Made by a program: the position numbers and the translations under genes. The notes under the pieces are model-generated. The model saw nothing but the letters and a program-made list of their open reading frames with translations, was not told the DNA's origin and made no database searches. A DNA stretch of 64,000 nucleotides. Source: Pseudomonas moorei (GTDB taxonomy: Bacteria; Pseudomonadota; Gammaproteobacteria; Pseudomonadales; Pseudomonadaceae). The stretch covers positions 271,306 to 335,305 of the forward strand of contig NZ_VZPP01000009.1 in the NCBI RefSeq assembly GCF_008801475.1, in the 5' to 3' direction. Numbering within the stretch: position 1 is the first letter of the stretch; each line of letters begins with the position of its first letter. This document shows, in pieces, positions 42,689 to 51,075 of the stretch.

Positions 42689-43610
42689 GTTGTTGCACAC
42701 CGGCCAGGTCATCATCGACCTGGTCATGGCCGTGGATAAATTGCCGCAAGCCGGTGGCGACGTGCTGGCGCAGTCCGCCAGTTTCGAAGCCGGAGGTGGC
42801 TTCAATGTGATGGCCGCCGCCCGGCGCAACGGTTTGCCGGTGGTCTATCTCGGCCGTCATGGCACCGGGCGCTTTGGTGATCTGGCGCGCGCGGCGATGG
42901 ATGCGGAGGGCATCCGGATCGGCATCACTCACCGCGCCGAGCGCGACACCGGATTGTGTGTCGCCATCACGGACGCTTCGGCCGAGCGCAGTTTCGTGTC
43001 CTACATCGGTGCCGAGGGTGAACTGACTGCCGAAGACCTGGCGAGCGTGTCGGTCGAGGCGGGGGACTATGTCTATGTCAGTGGCTACAGCCTGCTGCAC
43101 GTCGGCAAGGCCCAGGCGCTGGTGGACTGGGTGCTGGCGTTGCCGAGCGCAATCAAGGTGGTGTTCGATCCGGGGCCGTTGGTGGATTCGCCGGAGGCGC
43201 CGCTGATGCAGGCTTTATTGCCACGCATCGACCTGTGGACCAGCAATGCGGTCGAGGCGCTGAAATTCACCGGGGCGTCGGACCTCGCCGACGCGCTGAC
43301 GCGCCTGACCGACCATCTGCCGCCCACGGTGTTAATGGTGGTGCGCGACGGCCCGCAAGGCTGCTGGATCAGCCAGGGCGCTGAGTGTCGGCATGTGCCG
43401 GGCTTCAAGGTCGACGCCGTGGACAGCAACGGTGCGGGCGATGCCCATGCCGGGGTGTTCGTGGCGGGCCTGGCCCAAGGGTTGTCGGCGTTTGATGCGG
43501 CGCGGCGGGCGAATGCGGCGGCGGCTTTGGCGGTGACTCGCTGGGGACCCGCCACTTCGCCGGGCACAGCCGAGGTTGATGCATTGGTCAGGCAGTCATT
43601 CAACGGCTGA
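42681..43610 (+). CDS. PfkB-family carbohydrate/nucleoside kinase (YegV-like)
   Basis: 309-residue ribokinase-fold kinase. It has EAGGGFNVMAAARRNG near the N-terminus (residues 36-51) and the C-terminal PfkB signature DSNGAGDAHAGVFVAGLAQG with the catalytic Asp. In most members the signature begins DTxGAGD; Ser replaces Thr here. ATG 42681 has GGGAG five bases upstream; GTG 42675 is an alternative. It overlaps the permease by 8 bases. Similarity and context match E. coli YegV; the sugar or nucleoside substrate is unknown. Confidence 0.87.
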   Translation: MPKLLHTGQVIIDLVMAVDKLPQAGGDVLAQSASFEAGGGFNVMAAARRNGLPVVYLGRHGTGRFGDLARAAMDAEGIRIGITHRAERDTGLCVAITDASAERSFVSYIGAEGELTAEDLASVSVEAGDYVYVSGYSLLHVGKAQALVDWVLALPSAIKVVFDPGPLVDSPEAPLMQALLPRIDLWTSNAVEALKFTGASDLADALTRLTDHLPPTVLMVVRDGPQGCWISQGAECRHVPGFKVDAVDSNGAGDAHAGVFVAGLAQGLSAFDAARRANAAAALAVTRWGPATSPGTAEVDALVRQSFNG

Positions 43611-43614
43611 ACGG

Positions 43615-43712
43615 ACGCCTTCGCTGGCAAGCCAGCTCCCTCAAGGGACAGTGGTGAACACTTGATTTGTGAACACATTGAAACCCTGTGGGAGCGGGCT
43701 TGCCCGCAATGA
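43615..43712. repeat. REP pair after the kinase
   Basis: CTTCGCTGGCAAGCCAGCTC and CCTGTGGGAGCGGGCTTGCC face each other across about 50 bases. Confidence 0.8.
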
Positions 43713-43742
43713 CACCCTCCGATCCACCGCATGATTCGGACT

Positions 43743-44123
43743 CTAGCCAGCCTTGCGCAACGCCTCAATCAACTCTTGCTTGCGCATGCTGGATCGACCC
43801 GGAATTTTCTTGGCCCGCGCTTCCTTCATCAAACTGTCCACGGTCTGCGTATCGCGGGAGGCCTTGCTGTTGCGCGAATGCCCCTCACGACTGGCCACGG
43901 CTCGCCGGGCCGATTCCTTGCGATCCTCGGACTTGGCGCTGGCGGGCTTCTTGCGTGCGGATCCTCCGGCGCGTTCGCCGCCGCCGGATTGTTTGTTCAC
44001 CGTGGCCCAGGCGCGAGCTTCGGCTTCCTCCCTGGACACGCCTTTGCTTTCATAACTGTCTTCGATGTGCTCGGCCTTGCGCTTCTGCTCGGCGGTGTAT
44101 TTGTCTTTGCTTCCACGAGGCAT
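43743..44123 (-). CDS. Small basic protein with Rho-N/SAP-like C-terminus ('plasmid stabilization' type)
   Basis: 126-residue, strongly basic and Ser/Lys/Arg-rich protein. The N-terminal part reads SKDKYTAEQKRKAEHIEDSY, followed by an EEAEARAWATVNKQSGGG block seen in proteins labelled plasmid stabilization protein. The C-terminal 30 residues (LMKEARAKKIPGRSSMRKQE, then LIEALRK) look like the small Rho N-terminal/SAP helix pair, a nucleic-acid-binding fold. ATG 44123 is preferred over 44150. There is no toxin or partner gene, so a chromatin or RNA-binding role is more plausible than addiction. Confidence 0.7.
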   Translation of the reverse strand: MPRGSKDKYTAEQKRKAEHIEDSYESKGVSREEAEARAWATVNKQSGGGERAGGSARKKPASAKSEDRKESARRAVASREGHSRNSKASRDTQTVDSLMKEARAKKIPGRSSMRKQELIEALRKAG

Positions 44124-44150
44124 GGGATTTCTCCTGCTTTCAGGGGGCAA

Positions 44151-44474
44151 CTATTGGCTGATTCCGCCGACTTTGCCCGAGTTACCGCTGGTGCTCGAGC
44201 CCAGGCCGCCGCCGGTGTTATCGGGTGTTTCGGTGTCCGGCAAGTCTAATCCGCCCTGGCGTCCGGGGTCGTTGCCCTGGGTGCGTGGATCGGTCCCGGT
44301 GGAAGGCGGCAGGCGGTTGTCGATTGCCGTACCGTCGGTGTTCATGCCGGGGGCGCTCTGGATGGCCGGGGCCTTGGGTTTTTCCACTGGGTTAGTGGGG
44401 CCAGTGGCCCCGGCGAAGGCGGCAGAGGACAGCAGCGCGGAAAGGGCGAGGGCGGTCAACCGGGACAGGCTCAT
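44151..44474 (-). CDS. Small secreted protein of unknown function
   Basis: 107 residues. A clear signal peptide is cut after SSAAFA (about residue 21). The mature part is low-complexity, rich in Gly, Pro, Thr, Asn and Asp, with no domain I recognise and no cysteine. Such proteins are common and variable in fluorescent pseudomonads. It is separate from the neighbouring minus-strand gene by 27 bases and may be read before it. Confidence 0.65.
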   Translation of the reverse strand: MSLSRLTALALSALLSSAAFAGATGPTNPVEKPKAPAIQSAPGMNTDGTAIDNRLPPSTGTDPRTQGNDPGRQGGLDLPDTETPDNTGGGLGSSTSGNSGKVGGISQ

Positions 44475-44554
44475 GGTGTTGTCTCCAATAAATAGAGTCC
44501 TGCCTGATTAGTCCGCCCCGGATCTCAATGGGTGCCTCCTTGGCGACGAACGGC

Positions 44555-45760
44555 TCAGGCGCGCTGCAACGCCTTGACCGCGGTGATTCGGCGCCAGGTC
44601 AGGCGCCCGACGGTAATCAACCAATTGAGCGATGCAACCCCCATCACGGTGAGCAGCAGCGTGGCCATGCCGTGTTCGACGATGATTTTCCCGGCCAGCA
44701 GTGGAAAACCGAACACGCCGATGAAGTACGACAGGCTGAACAGCAGCAAGGATTGCGCGGTGGTGCCGCTCGGCGCTTCATTGGCGGCCAGGCCGTTGAT
44801 CACTGAATAGGTCAGGCCGTAACCGATCCCCAGCATCACGGCGGCGAGCACGTAGCTGAAGCCATCGTTGACCATGAATCCGAACATCAGGATCGAACCC
44901 AGCATCAATCCCGAAAGCAGGCAGGACGCACGCAGCGGATCGCGCTTGACCACGAATCCGGCGATCAGCAGGCGGCCGCTGATCGCCGCGCTCATGAAAC
45001 CGAGAAAGAACAGCGAATAGTCGAGCGAGCGCTGCGCCGCGTAGCTGGTTTGAAAACTCGACAGCCCACCGAACACGCAGCCGCCGAGGCCGACCATGAT
45101 GATCGGGAACACTGCTCTGGACGACAGCACCCGGGCTGCGGCGTGCCAGGAAATCCGCGATACGACGGTCGATTGCGCCGGGGCCGTTTTCAGCTGTCGA
45201 TCCAGACGCCAGAACAGCAGCACCCCCATGAAGCTGGCCAGCGCCGCCAGGTAAAACGCCGCCGTTACCGGATAGCCGAGGGCACTCGCGGCGCGACCGA
45301 GCAACGGACCGCTGCCGATGCCGGTCATCATGCTGCCCGACAGCAGGGCGAAATATTTGGCGCGCTGCGCCGGCGTCACCAGGCTCGCGACGATGATCGG
45401 CCCCAGGGTATAGAAAACGCCCCAGCCCAATCCCAGCAACAGCCCGAAAAGCAGCAGCAGATGGCCGAAGCCGGGCGTCAGGGCAAAGCCCAGACTGGCG
45501 GCTACCAGCAAGAGGCCGAACAGCGCCACCGAGCGGGCCGCGCCGAGCCAGTCGGACAAGTGGCCGGAGACAATGACCGCGGCAAAGGTGCTGAGCATCG
45601 CTGCCGAAATCACGCTGCCGGCATCCTGCTCATTGCCACCGCGAGAGCCGATCAACAGCGACAGCAAAAAGGTCGAACCGTAAGACAGCGACAGCAGATA
45701 GCTGGCCAGGCAAAACAGGCCGAACAACTTGCTGGAGACAGGGGGTGTTGCGGTAGACAT
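44555..45760 (-). CDS. MFS transporter
   Basis: 401-residue major facilitator protein with 12 predicted helices and short termini. The loop 2-3 motif is GHLSDWLGAARSV, close to the MFS signature G-X3-D-X-hydrophobic-G. No substrate family is evident; the length suggests an efflux or small-molecule permease without the long central loop of sugar carriers. It stands alone on the minus strand, divergent from the GNAT gene. Confidence 0.82.
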   Translation of the reverse strand: MSTATPPVSSKLFGLFCLASYLLSLSYGSTFLLSLLIGSRGGNEQDAGSVISAAMLSTFAAVIVSGHLSDWLGAARSVALFGLLLVAASLGFALTPGFGHLLLLFGLLLGLGWGVFYTLGPIIVASLVTPAQRAKYFALLSGSMMTGIGSGPLLGRAASALGYPVTAAFYLAALASFMGVLLFWRLDRQLKTAPAQSTVVSRISWHAAARVLSSRAVFPIIMVGLGGCVFGGLSSFQTSYAAQRSLDYSLFFLGFMSAAISGRLLIAGFVVKRDPLRASCLLSGLMLGSILMFGFMVNDGFSYVLAAVMLGIGYGLTYSVINGLAANEAPSGTTAQSLLLFSLSYFIGVFGFPLLAGKIIVEHGMATLLLTVMGVASLNWLITVGRLTWRRITAVKALQRA

Positions 45761-45888
45761 GACGCGGTTCCTTGACCCGATAAATACGAGGTCATCTATC
45801 TATCACGCAAGGCGTCTATGTTGGGTGCGAGGTTCGCGATGCAAGGGTTAGCCAAAGCCGGAGTAATGACCTGTAGCCAGGACGTTCC

Positions 45889-45916
45889 GTGGCGAGGGAG
45901 CAAGCTCCCTCGCCAC
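45889..45916. repeat. Short perfect REP palindrome
   Basis: GTGGCGAGGGAG and CTCCCTCGCCAC around a CAAG loop: 12-bp perfect arms in the gap between the MFS and GNAT genes. Confidence 0.8.
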
Positions 45917-45968
45917 AAATCGCGCGCCGCCTTAGTATGGCGTTTTCCACTTATGACAAGGCACGTCC

Positions 45969-46451
45969 ATGACGATCGAAATCCGCCCGGCGACCCCCAG
46001 TGACGCACCGCAAATCCTCGCGTTCATCACTGAATTGGCCGACTACGAACGTGCCCGCCATGAAGTGATTGCCAGTGTTGCCGACATCGAGCGCAGCCTG
46101 TTCAGTGAGGGGGCGACCGCCCATGGCCTGATCTGCCTGCGCGACGGTTTGCCGATCGGTTTCGCGGTGTTCTTCTTCAGCTATTCCACCTGGTTGGGCA
46201 GTAACTGCCTGTACCTGGAAGACCTCTACATCACTCCGGAACAACGCGGCGGCGGGGCGGGCAAAACCCTGCTGCGGCATTTGGCGAAAATTGCCTGTGC
46301 CAACGACTGCGGGCGCTTCGAATGGAGCGTTCTGGAGTGGAACACCCCGGCCATCGATTTCTACAAATCCCTGGGCGCTCAGCCGCAGGAAGAGTGGGTT
46401 CGCTACCGGATGGACGGCAAAGTACTCCGTGAGTTCGCCGAAGGAAATTAA
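45969..46451 (+). CDS. GNAT-family N-acetyltransferase
   Basis: 160-residue acetyltransferase. The acetyl-CoA site is EDLYITPEQRGGGAGKTLLRHL (about residues 80-101). The following WSVLEWNTPAIDFYKSLGA is typical of the spermidine/thialysine acetyltransferase-like subgroup. The substrate is probably a small amine, but that is inferred from family resemblance only. It stands alone between two REP-bearing gaps. Confidence 0.85.
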   Translation: MTIEIRPATPSDAPQILAFITELADYERARHEVIASVADIERSLFSEGATAHGLICLRDGLPIGFAVFFFSYSTWLGSNCLYLEDLYITPEQRGGGAGKTLLRHLAKIACANDCGRFEWSVLEWNTPAIDFYKSLGAQPQEEWVRYRMDGKVLREFAEGN

Positions 46452-46460
46452 ACGCCCACC

Positions 46461-46600
46461 CCTGTCGGAGCGAGCCTGCTCGCGAAGAAATCGAAAGCAC
46501 CGCAGGGTGTCAGGCTTCACGCGTTATCGTTGACGACCATCGCTAGCCAGCTAGCTCCTTCAGGGGAATGCATTCCGAGGAGCTAGCGAACGCTGCGATG
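46461..46600. repeat. REP remnants before dgoK
   Basis: GTCGGAGCGAGCCTGCTCGC at 46466 onward and a separate inverted pair GCTAGCTCCT / AGGAGCTAGC between about 46550 and 46588. The latter is an unusual REP variant with a GCTAGC core. Confidence 0.65.
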
Positions 46601-46614
46601 TTTTTTTTGTCTTT

Positions 46615-46673
46615 TCTCAATATATGGGATTGATATTTATATATTGAGATTGTTCCGCGTCCGGGTTTATAGT
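46615..46673 (+). promoter_or_regulatory. dgoK promoter/operator, twin of the SDR promoter
   Basis: TCTCA-ATATA-TGGGA (46615-46629), then TTGAGA (46644-46649), an 18-base spacer and TATAGT (46668-46673). CTCAATATA and TATATTGAG also form a perfect inverted pair around the site. Downstream, AAACAGGTGAAG before the ATG is shared with the SDR leader as well. Confidence 0.68.
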
Positions 46674-46712
46674 CCAGCTCACTCACTGCCAAAAACCAAA
46701 ACAGGTGAAGCG

Positions 46713-47705
46713 ATGCTGGCGCAATTGATCGCGCTCGATTGGGGGACAACCTCATTACGTGCTTACAAACTGGCCGAAGGTGGCCAGGTGCTCGAACAGC
46801 GGTCGCTGTCGTCGGGGATCATGCAATTGCCCAAGGCGCCGCGCGTCATCGCCGGCCGGGAATGCGCCGACGGCTTTGAACTGGCCTTTGACCAGGCCTG
46901 CGGTGACTGGCTCGACGAACAGCCCGGCCTGCCGGTGATTGCCTGCGGCATGGTCGGCAGCGCCCAGGGCTGGCGCGAAGCGGCCTACCGCGATACGCCG
47001 GCAAACGTCGCGACCCTCGGCACCGCCCTGCAAACCGTACGCAGTCTTCGCGGTGTCGACGTGCACATCGTGCCGGGTGTGATCCAGCGCACGCGCTTGC
47101 CCAACGTGATGCGCGGCGAAGAAACCCAGGTGCTCGGTGTGCTGCAAACGCTGCCGGACGAGGCGGGCACCGATCTGTTGATCGGCCTGCCGGGCAGTCA
47201 TTCGAAATGGGTAGAAGTGGCCAACGGCTGCATCATCCATTTCGATACCTTCATGACCGGCGAGATCTTCGCTGTGCTCAGCGAACACAGCATTCTGGGG
47301 CGCACCCAGCAACGTGGCGGATCGTTCGATGGCGAAGCTTTCGATCGCGGCGTGCAGGTGGCGTTGTCGGGCGACGGCGAGATTGGCGTGCTTTCTACAG
47401 TGTTCAGCGCTCGCAGCCTGGGGCTGACGGGTGAACTGAGCGCCACCGCACAAGCCGATTACCTGTCCGGGCTGCTGATCGGTCATGAGCTCTCGGCGCT
47501 GGCCAGTCTTCAGCGCCGTCGGCGCAACACGGTGCACCTGCCGTCGATCATCCTCATCGGCAATTCCCAACTCTGTGCGCGTTACAGCCGAGCCCTCGAC
47601 GCTTGCGGTTTCGCCCGGGTGACCCAGGCCGAGCAGGCCACCGAACGCGGGTTGTGGCAACTGGCGCTGGCCGCCGGACTGGTCACGCCCAACCCATCCC
47701 GATAA
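46713..47705 (+). CDS. dgoK: 2-dehydro-3-deoxygalactonokinase
   Basis: Phosphorylates 2-keto-3-deoxygalactonate to the 6-phosphate. The 330-residue protein begins LIALDWGTTSLRAYKL, the ASKHA ATP-binding start of DgoK, with GLPGSHSKWVEV in the middle and HFDTFMTGEIFAVL after it. ATG 46713 has AGGTGA eight bases upstream; the frame is open another 23 codons, which would cover the promoter. First gene of a dgoK-dgoA-dgoD run driven by the promoter at 46644. Confidence 0.93.
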   Translation: MLAQLIALDWGTTSLRAYKLAEGGQVLEQRSLSSGIMQLPKAPRVIAGRECADGFELAFDQACGDWLDEQPGLPVIACGMVGSAQGWREAAYRDTPANVATLGTALQTVRSLRGVDVHIVPGVIQRTRLPNVMRGEETQVLGVLQTLPDEAGTDLLIGLPGSHSKWVEVANGCIIHFDTFMTGEIFAVLSEHSILGRTQQRGGSFDGEAFDRGVQVALSGDGEIGVLSTVFSARSLGLTGELSATAQADYLSGLLIGHELSALASLQRRRRNTVHLPSIILIGNSQLCARYSRALDACGFARVTQAEQATERGLWQLALAAGLVTPNPSR

Positions 47706-47724
47706 ACCTGACTGGAGCTCTGAC

Positions 47725-48345
47725 ATGCTCAAACAAGCACTGGCGCAAAACGGTCTGATCGCGATTTTGCGTGGCCTGCGTCCGCAAGAAGCTGCGGCCA
47801 TCGGCGAAGTCCTGTACGCCGCCGGATTTCGCGTCATCGAAGTGCCGCTCAATTCCCCCGAACCCTACGAAAGCATCCGTATCCTGCGCAGCACCTTGCC
47901 CGCCGATTGCCTGATCGGTGCGGGCACGGTGCTGACGCCGGAACAGGTCGAACAAGTGAAAGCGGCGGGCGGTCAGGTGATCGTCATGCCCCACAGCGAT
48001 CCCAAGGTATTGCGCGCCGCGAAGGCAGCGGGGCTGTACCTGTCGCCGGGTGTCGCCACGCCGACCGAAGCCTTCGCGGCACTGGCCGAAGGCGCAGACA
48101 TCCTGAAGATGTTTCCGGCCGAACAGATGGGGCCGGCGGTCGTCAAGGCGTGGCTCGCGGTGTTGCCGGCGGGAACGATTCTGGCACCGGTCGGTGGCAT
48201 CACCCCGGACAACATGCAGGTGTTCATCGATGCCGGCGTCAAAGGCTTTGGCCTCGGCTCCGGGTTGTTCAAACCAGGCATGACTCCTGCGCAAGTGGCG
48301 GCCAATGCCAAGGCCTATGTCGCTGCCTGGAAATCCCTTCGCTAA
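47725..48345 (+). CDS. dgoA: 2-dehydro-3-deoxy-6-phosphogalactonate aldolase
   Basis: Splits KDPGal into pyruvate and glyceraldehyde-3-phosphate. The 206-residue class I aldolase has the catalytic Glu39 in RVIEVPLNSP and the Schiff-base Lys128 in ADILKMFPAEQ. LIGAGTVLTPEQ and the phosphate-binding GGITPDN and GLGSGLF segments follow the KDPG aldolase plan. The PLNSPEP segment, rather than the KDPG-aldolase type, favours the galactonate enzyme, as do dgoK and dgoD on either side. It starts 19 bases after dgoK. Confidence 0.93.
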   Translation: MLKQALAQNGLIAILRGLRPQEAAAIGEVLYAAGFRVIEVPLNSPEPYESIRILRSTLPADCLIGAGTVLTPEQVEQVKAAGGQVIVMPHSDPKVLRAAKAAGLYLSPGVATPTEAFAALAEGADILKMFPAEQMGPAVVKAWLAVLPAGTILAPVGGITPDNMQVFIDAGVKGFGLGSGLFKPGMTPAQVAANAKAYVAAWKSLR

Positions 48346-48392
48346 GACGTTTGGCGCTGCGTGCGCTGCATCTGAATAAGAGAGACAAGAAG

Positions 48393-49541
48393 ATGAAAAT
48401 CACCAAACTGACCACCTTCATCGTTCCGCCGCGCTGGTGCTTCCTCAAGGTCGAAACCGACGAGGGCGTGACCGGTTGGGGCGAGCCCGTGGTCGAAGGC
48501 CGCGCTCACACCGTGGCGGCCGCCGTCGAAGAATTGTCCGACTACCTGATCGGCAAAGACCCACGCAACATCGAAGACATCTGGACCGTGCTTTATCGCG
48601 GCGGCTTCTACCGGGGCGGTGCGATCCACATGAGCGCACTGGCCGGCATTGACCAGGCGTTGTGGGACATCAAGGGCAAGGCGCTGGGTGTTTCGGTCAG
48701 CGATCTGCTCGGCGGCCAGGTACGCGACAAGATTCGTGTCTATTCGTGGATCGGCGGCGACCGTCCGGCGGATACCGCGCGGGCGGCAAAGGAAGCGGTG
48801 GGGCGCGGTTTCACCGCCGTGAAAATGAACGGCACCGAAGAGCTGCAGTTCCTCGACACCTTCGAGAAAGTCGACCTGGCCCTGGCCAACGTCGCGGCCG
48901 TGCGTGACGCGGTGGGCCCGAACGTCGGCATCGGCGTTGATTTCCATGGTCGGGTACACAAGCCCATGGCCAAGGTGCTAATGAAGGAGCTTGACCCGTA
49001 CAAATTGATGTTCATTGAAGAGCCGGTGCTCAGCGAAAACTACGAAGCATTGAAGGAATTGGCGTCACTGACCAGCACGCCGATAGCCCTGGGTGAGCGC
49101 CTGTTTTCCCGTTGGGATTTCAAACGCGTGCTCAGCGAAGGCTACGTCGACATCATCCAGCCCGATGCGTCCCACGCCGGCGGCATCACCGAAACCCGCA
49201 AGATCGCCAACATGGCCGAAGCCTATGACGTGGCGCTGGCGCTGCATTGTCCGCTGGGTCCGATTGCGCTGGCCGCCTGCCTGCAACTGGATGCGGCCTG
49301 CTACAACGCGTTCATTCAGGAACAGAGCCTGGGCATTCATTACAACGAGAGCAACGATCTGCTGGATTACGTCAAGGATCCGCGGGTGTTCGACTACGAC
49401 AAAGGCTTCGTGAAAATCCCCAACGGTCCGGGCCTGGGTATCGAGATCAACGAGGAGTACGTGATCGAACGCGCAGCCGTCGGCCACCGCTGGCGCAACC
49501 CGATCTGGCGTCATGCCGATGGCAGTTTTGCCGAGTGGTGA
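48393..49541 (+). CDS. dgoD: D-galactonate dehydratase
   Basis: Enolase-superfamily enzyme converting D-galactonate to 2-keto-3-deoxygalactonate, 382 residues. Metal ligands Asp183, Glu209 and Glu235 and the acid/base residues His185 and His285 fall at the same numbers as in E. coli DgoD. Surroundings GVDFHGRVHKPMAK, MFIEEPV, LGERLFSRW and ALHCPLGPIAL are typical. The open frame reaches back into dgoA, but ATG 48393 gives MKITKLTTF, the conserved start. Confidence 0.95.
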   Translation: MKITKLTTFIVPPRWCFLKVETDEGVTGWGEPVVEGRAHTVAAAVEELSDYLIGKDPRNIEDIWTVLYRGGFYRGGAIHMSALAGIDQALWDIKGKALGVSVSDLLGGQVRDKIRVYSWIGGDRPADTARAAKEAVGRGFTAVKMNGTEELQFLDTFEKVDLALANVAAVRDAVGPNVGIGVDFHGRVHKPMAKVLMKELDPYKLMFIEEPVLSENYEALKELASLTSTPIALGERLFSRWDFKRVLSEGYVDIIQPDASHAGGITETRKIANMAEAYDVALALHCPLGPIALAACLQLDAACYNAFIQEQSLGIHYNESNDLLDYVKDPRVFDYDKGFVKIPNGPGLGIEINEEYVIERAAVGHRWRNPIWRHADGSFAEW

Positions 49542-49559
49542 GTTCCTCCTGACACATAA

Positions 49560-49652
49560 CCTGTGGGAGCGGGCTTGCCCGCGATAGCGTCCTGTTGCTC
49601 ACATCAATGCCGGATGTGCCCTTGCCATCGCTGGCAAGCCACCCCCACAGGG
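49560..49652. repeat. REP pair between dgoD and the transporter
   Basis: CCTGTGGGAGCGGGCTTGCC and the inverted GCTGGCAAGCCACCCCCACA lie about 50 bases apart. Confidence 0.8.
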
Positions 49653-49704
49653 TTTCGTGCAAGGCTTAGATCGTCCTCAATAAACACAAGAAGAGGCACC
49701 CCTC

Positions 49705-51015
49705 ATGCAACCGCAAACCCTCGCCGGGCAGGCGACGTTGGTGACGCCCAGCCGCAAGCGTTTTTTCATCATGGTCCTGCTGTTCATCACCGTGGTGATC
49801 AATTACCTGGACCGCAGCAACCTGTCGATCGCTGCCCCGGCGCTGACCAGCGACCTGGGTATCGATCCGATTCACGTCGGCCTGATTTTCTCGGCCTTCG
49901 GCTGGACCTACGCCGCCATGCAGATCCCCGGTGGCTGGCTGGTGGATCGGGTGCCACCGCGCATTCTTTACACCGTCGCGCTGCTGCTGTGGTCGATGGC
50001 CACGGTGATGCTCGGCTTTGCCGCCAGTTTCATCGCGCTGTTCGTATTGCGCATGGCCGTCGGTGCCCTCGAAGCACCGGCCTATCCGATCAACAGCCGC
50101 GTTGTCACCACGTGGTTCCCCGAGCGCGAGCGCGCCACGGCCATCGGTTTCTACACCTCTGGACAGTTTGTCGGTCTGGCGTTCCTGACGCCGGTGTTGG
50201 CCTGGCTTCAGCACGAATTCGGCTGGCATATGGTGTTTGTCACCACAGGCGCGGTAGGCATTCTCTGGGCGGTGATCTGGTACACGGTGTATCGCGAACC
50301 GCGTGACTTCAAAGGAGCAAACGAGGCCGAAATCGACCTGATCCGCGAAGGCGGCGGGCTGGTGGACATCCAGGCCGAGCAAGCCAGGGGCAAAGCCAAA
50401 TTCAGCTGGACGGACCTGGGGATCGTCCTGAGCAAGCGCAAACTCTGGGGTATCTACCTGGGCCAGTTCTGCCTCAACTCGACGCTGTGGTTTTTCCTGA
50501 CGTGGTTCCCGACCTATCTGGTGAAATACCGCGGGATGGACTTCATCAAATCCGGCTTGCTGGCATCGCTGCCGTTTCTCGCCGCGTTCGTTGGAGTGTT
50601 GTGTTCCGGATTCTTTTCGGATTTCTTGATCCGTCGCGGTTACACCGTGGGTTTCGCTCGCAAGTTGCCGATCATCAGTGGCCTGCTGATTTCCACATCG
50701 ATCATCGGCGCCAACTTTGTCGAGTCGACGCCGCTGGTGATTGCCTTCCTCGCCCTGGCATTCTTCGGCAACGGTCTGGCGTCGATCACCTGGTCACTGG
50801 TTTCCACGCTGGCACCGGCCCGGTTGCTCGGCCTGACCGGCGGGGTGTTCAATTTCATCGGCAACCTGTCGGCCATCGCCACCCCGATTGTCATCGGCTT
50901 CCTCGCGACCGGTGATTCGTTTGCTCCGGCAATCACCTACATCTCGGTACTGGCGTTGATGGGGGCGCTTTCCTACATCTTGCTGGTGGGGAAAGTCGAG
51001 CGTATCAAGTTGTAG
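49705..51015 (+). CDS. dgoT: MFS transporter of the anion:cation symporter family (probable galactonate transporter)
   Basis: 436-residue permease with 12 predicted helices. The N-terminal signature NYLDRSNLSIAAPAL, followed by GWLVDRVPPR, is typical of the ACS family that includes DgoT, ExuT and GudP. Position after dgoKAD makes D-galactonate the likely substrate; glucarate or hexuronate carriers look alike, so the symbol is context-based. It is followed 60 bases later by an IclR-type regulator in the same direction. Confidence 0.82.
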   Translation: MQPQTLAGQATLVTPSRKRFFIMVLLFITVVINYLDRSNLSIAAPALTSDLGIDPIHVGLIFSAFGWTYAAMQIPGGWLVDRVPPRILYTVALLLWSMATVMLGFAASFIALFVLRMAVGALEAPAYPINSRVVTTWFPERERATAIGFYTSGQFVGLAFLTPVLAWLQHEFGWHMVFVTTGAVGILWAVIWYTVYREPRDFKGANEAEIDLIREGGGLVDIQAEQARGKAKFSWTDLGIVLSKRKLWGIYLGQFCLNSTLWFFLTWFPTYLVKYRGMDFIKSGLLASLPFLAAFVGVLCSGFFSDFLIRRGYTVGFARKLPIISGLLISTSIIGANFVESTPLVIAFLALAFFGNGLASITWSLVSTLAPARLLGLTGGVFNFIGNLSAIATPIVIGFLATGDSFAPAITYISVLALMGALSYILLVGKVERIKL

Positions 51016-51075
51016 TCGCGGCGTTCGGGCGACCATAATGCCGCCCGTTCACTCGCCCAACGGTAAAGGCTGGAT

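Noticed and set aside
41952..42829. Long minus-strand ORF inside the NCS1/kinase genes
   Set aside because: Composition is that of an antisense frame of a GC-rich membrane protein gene, and the plus-strand genes are certain.
47907..48392. Apparent DgoA-DgoD fusion in one open frame
   Set aside because: The upstream part is out of frame with dgoA and is simply open; DgoD starts at 48393 with metal ligands at the family's standard numbers.
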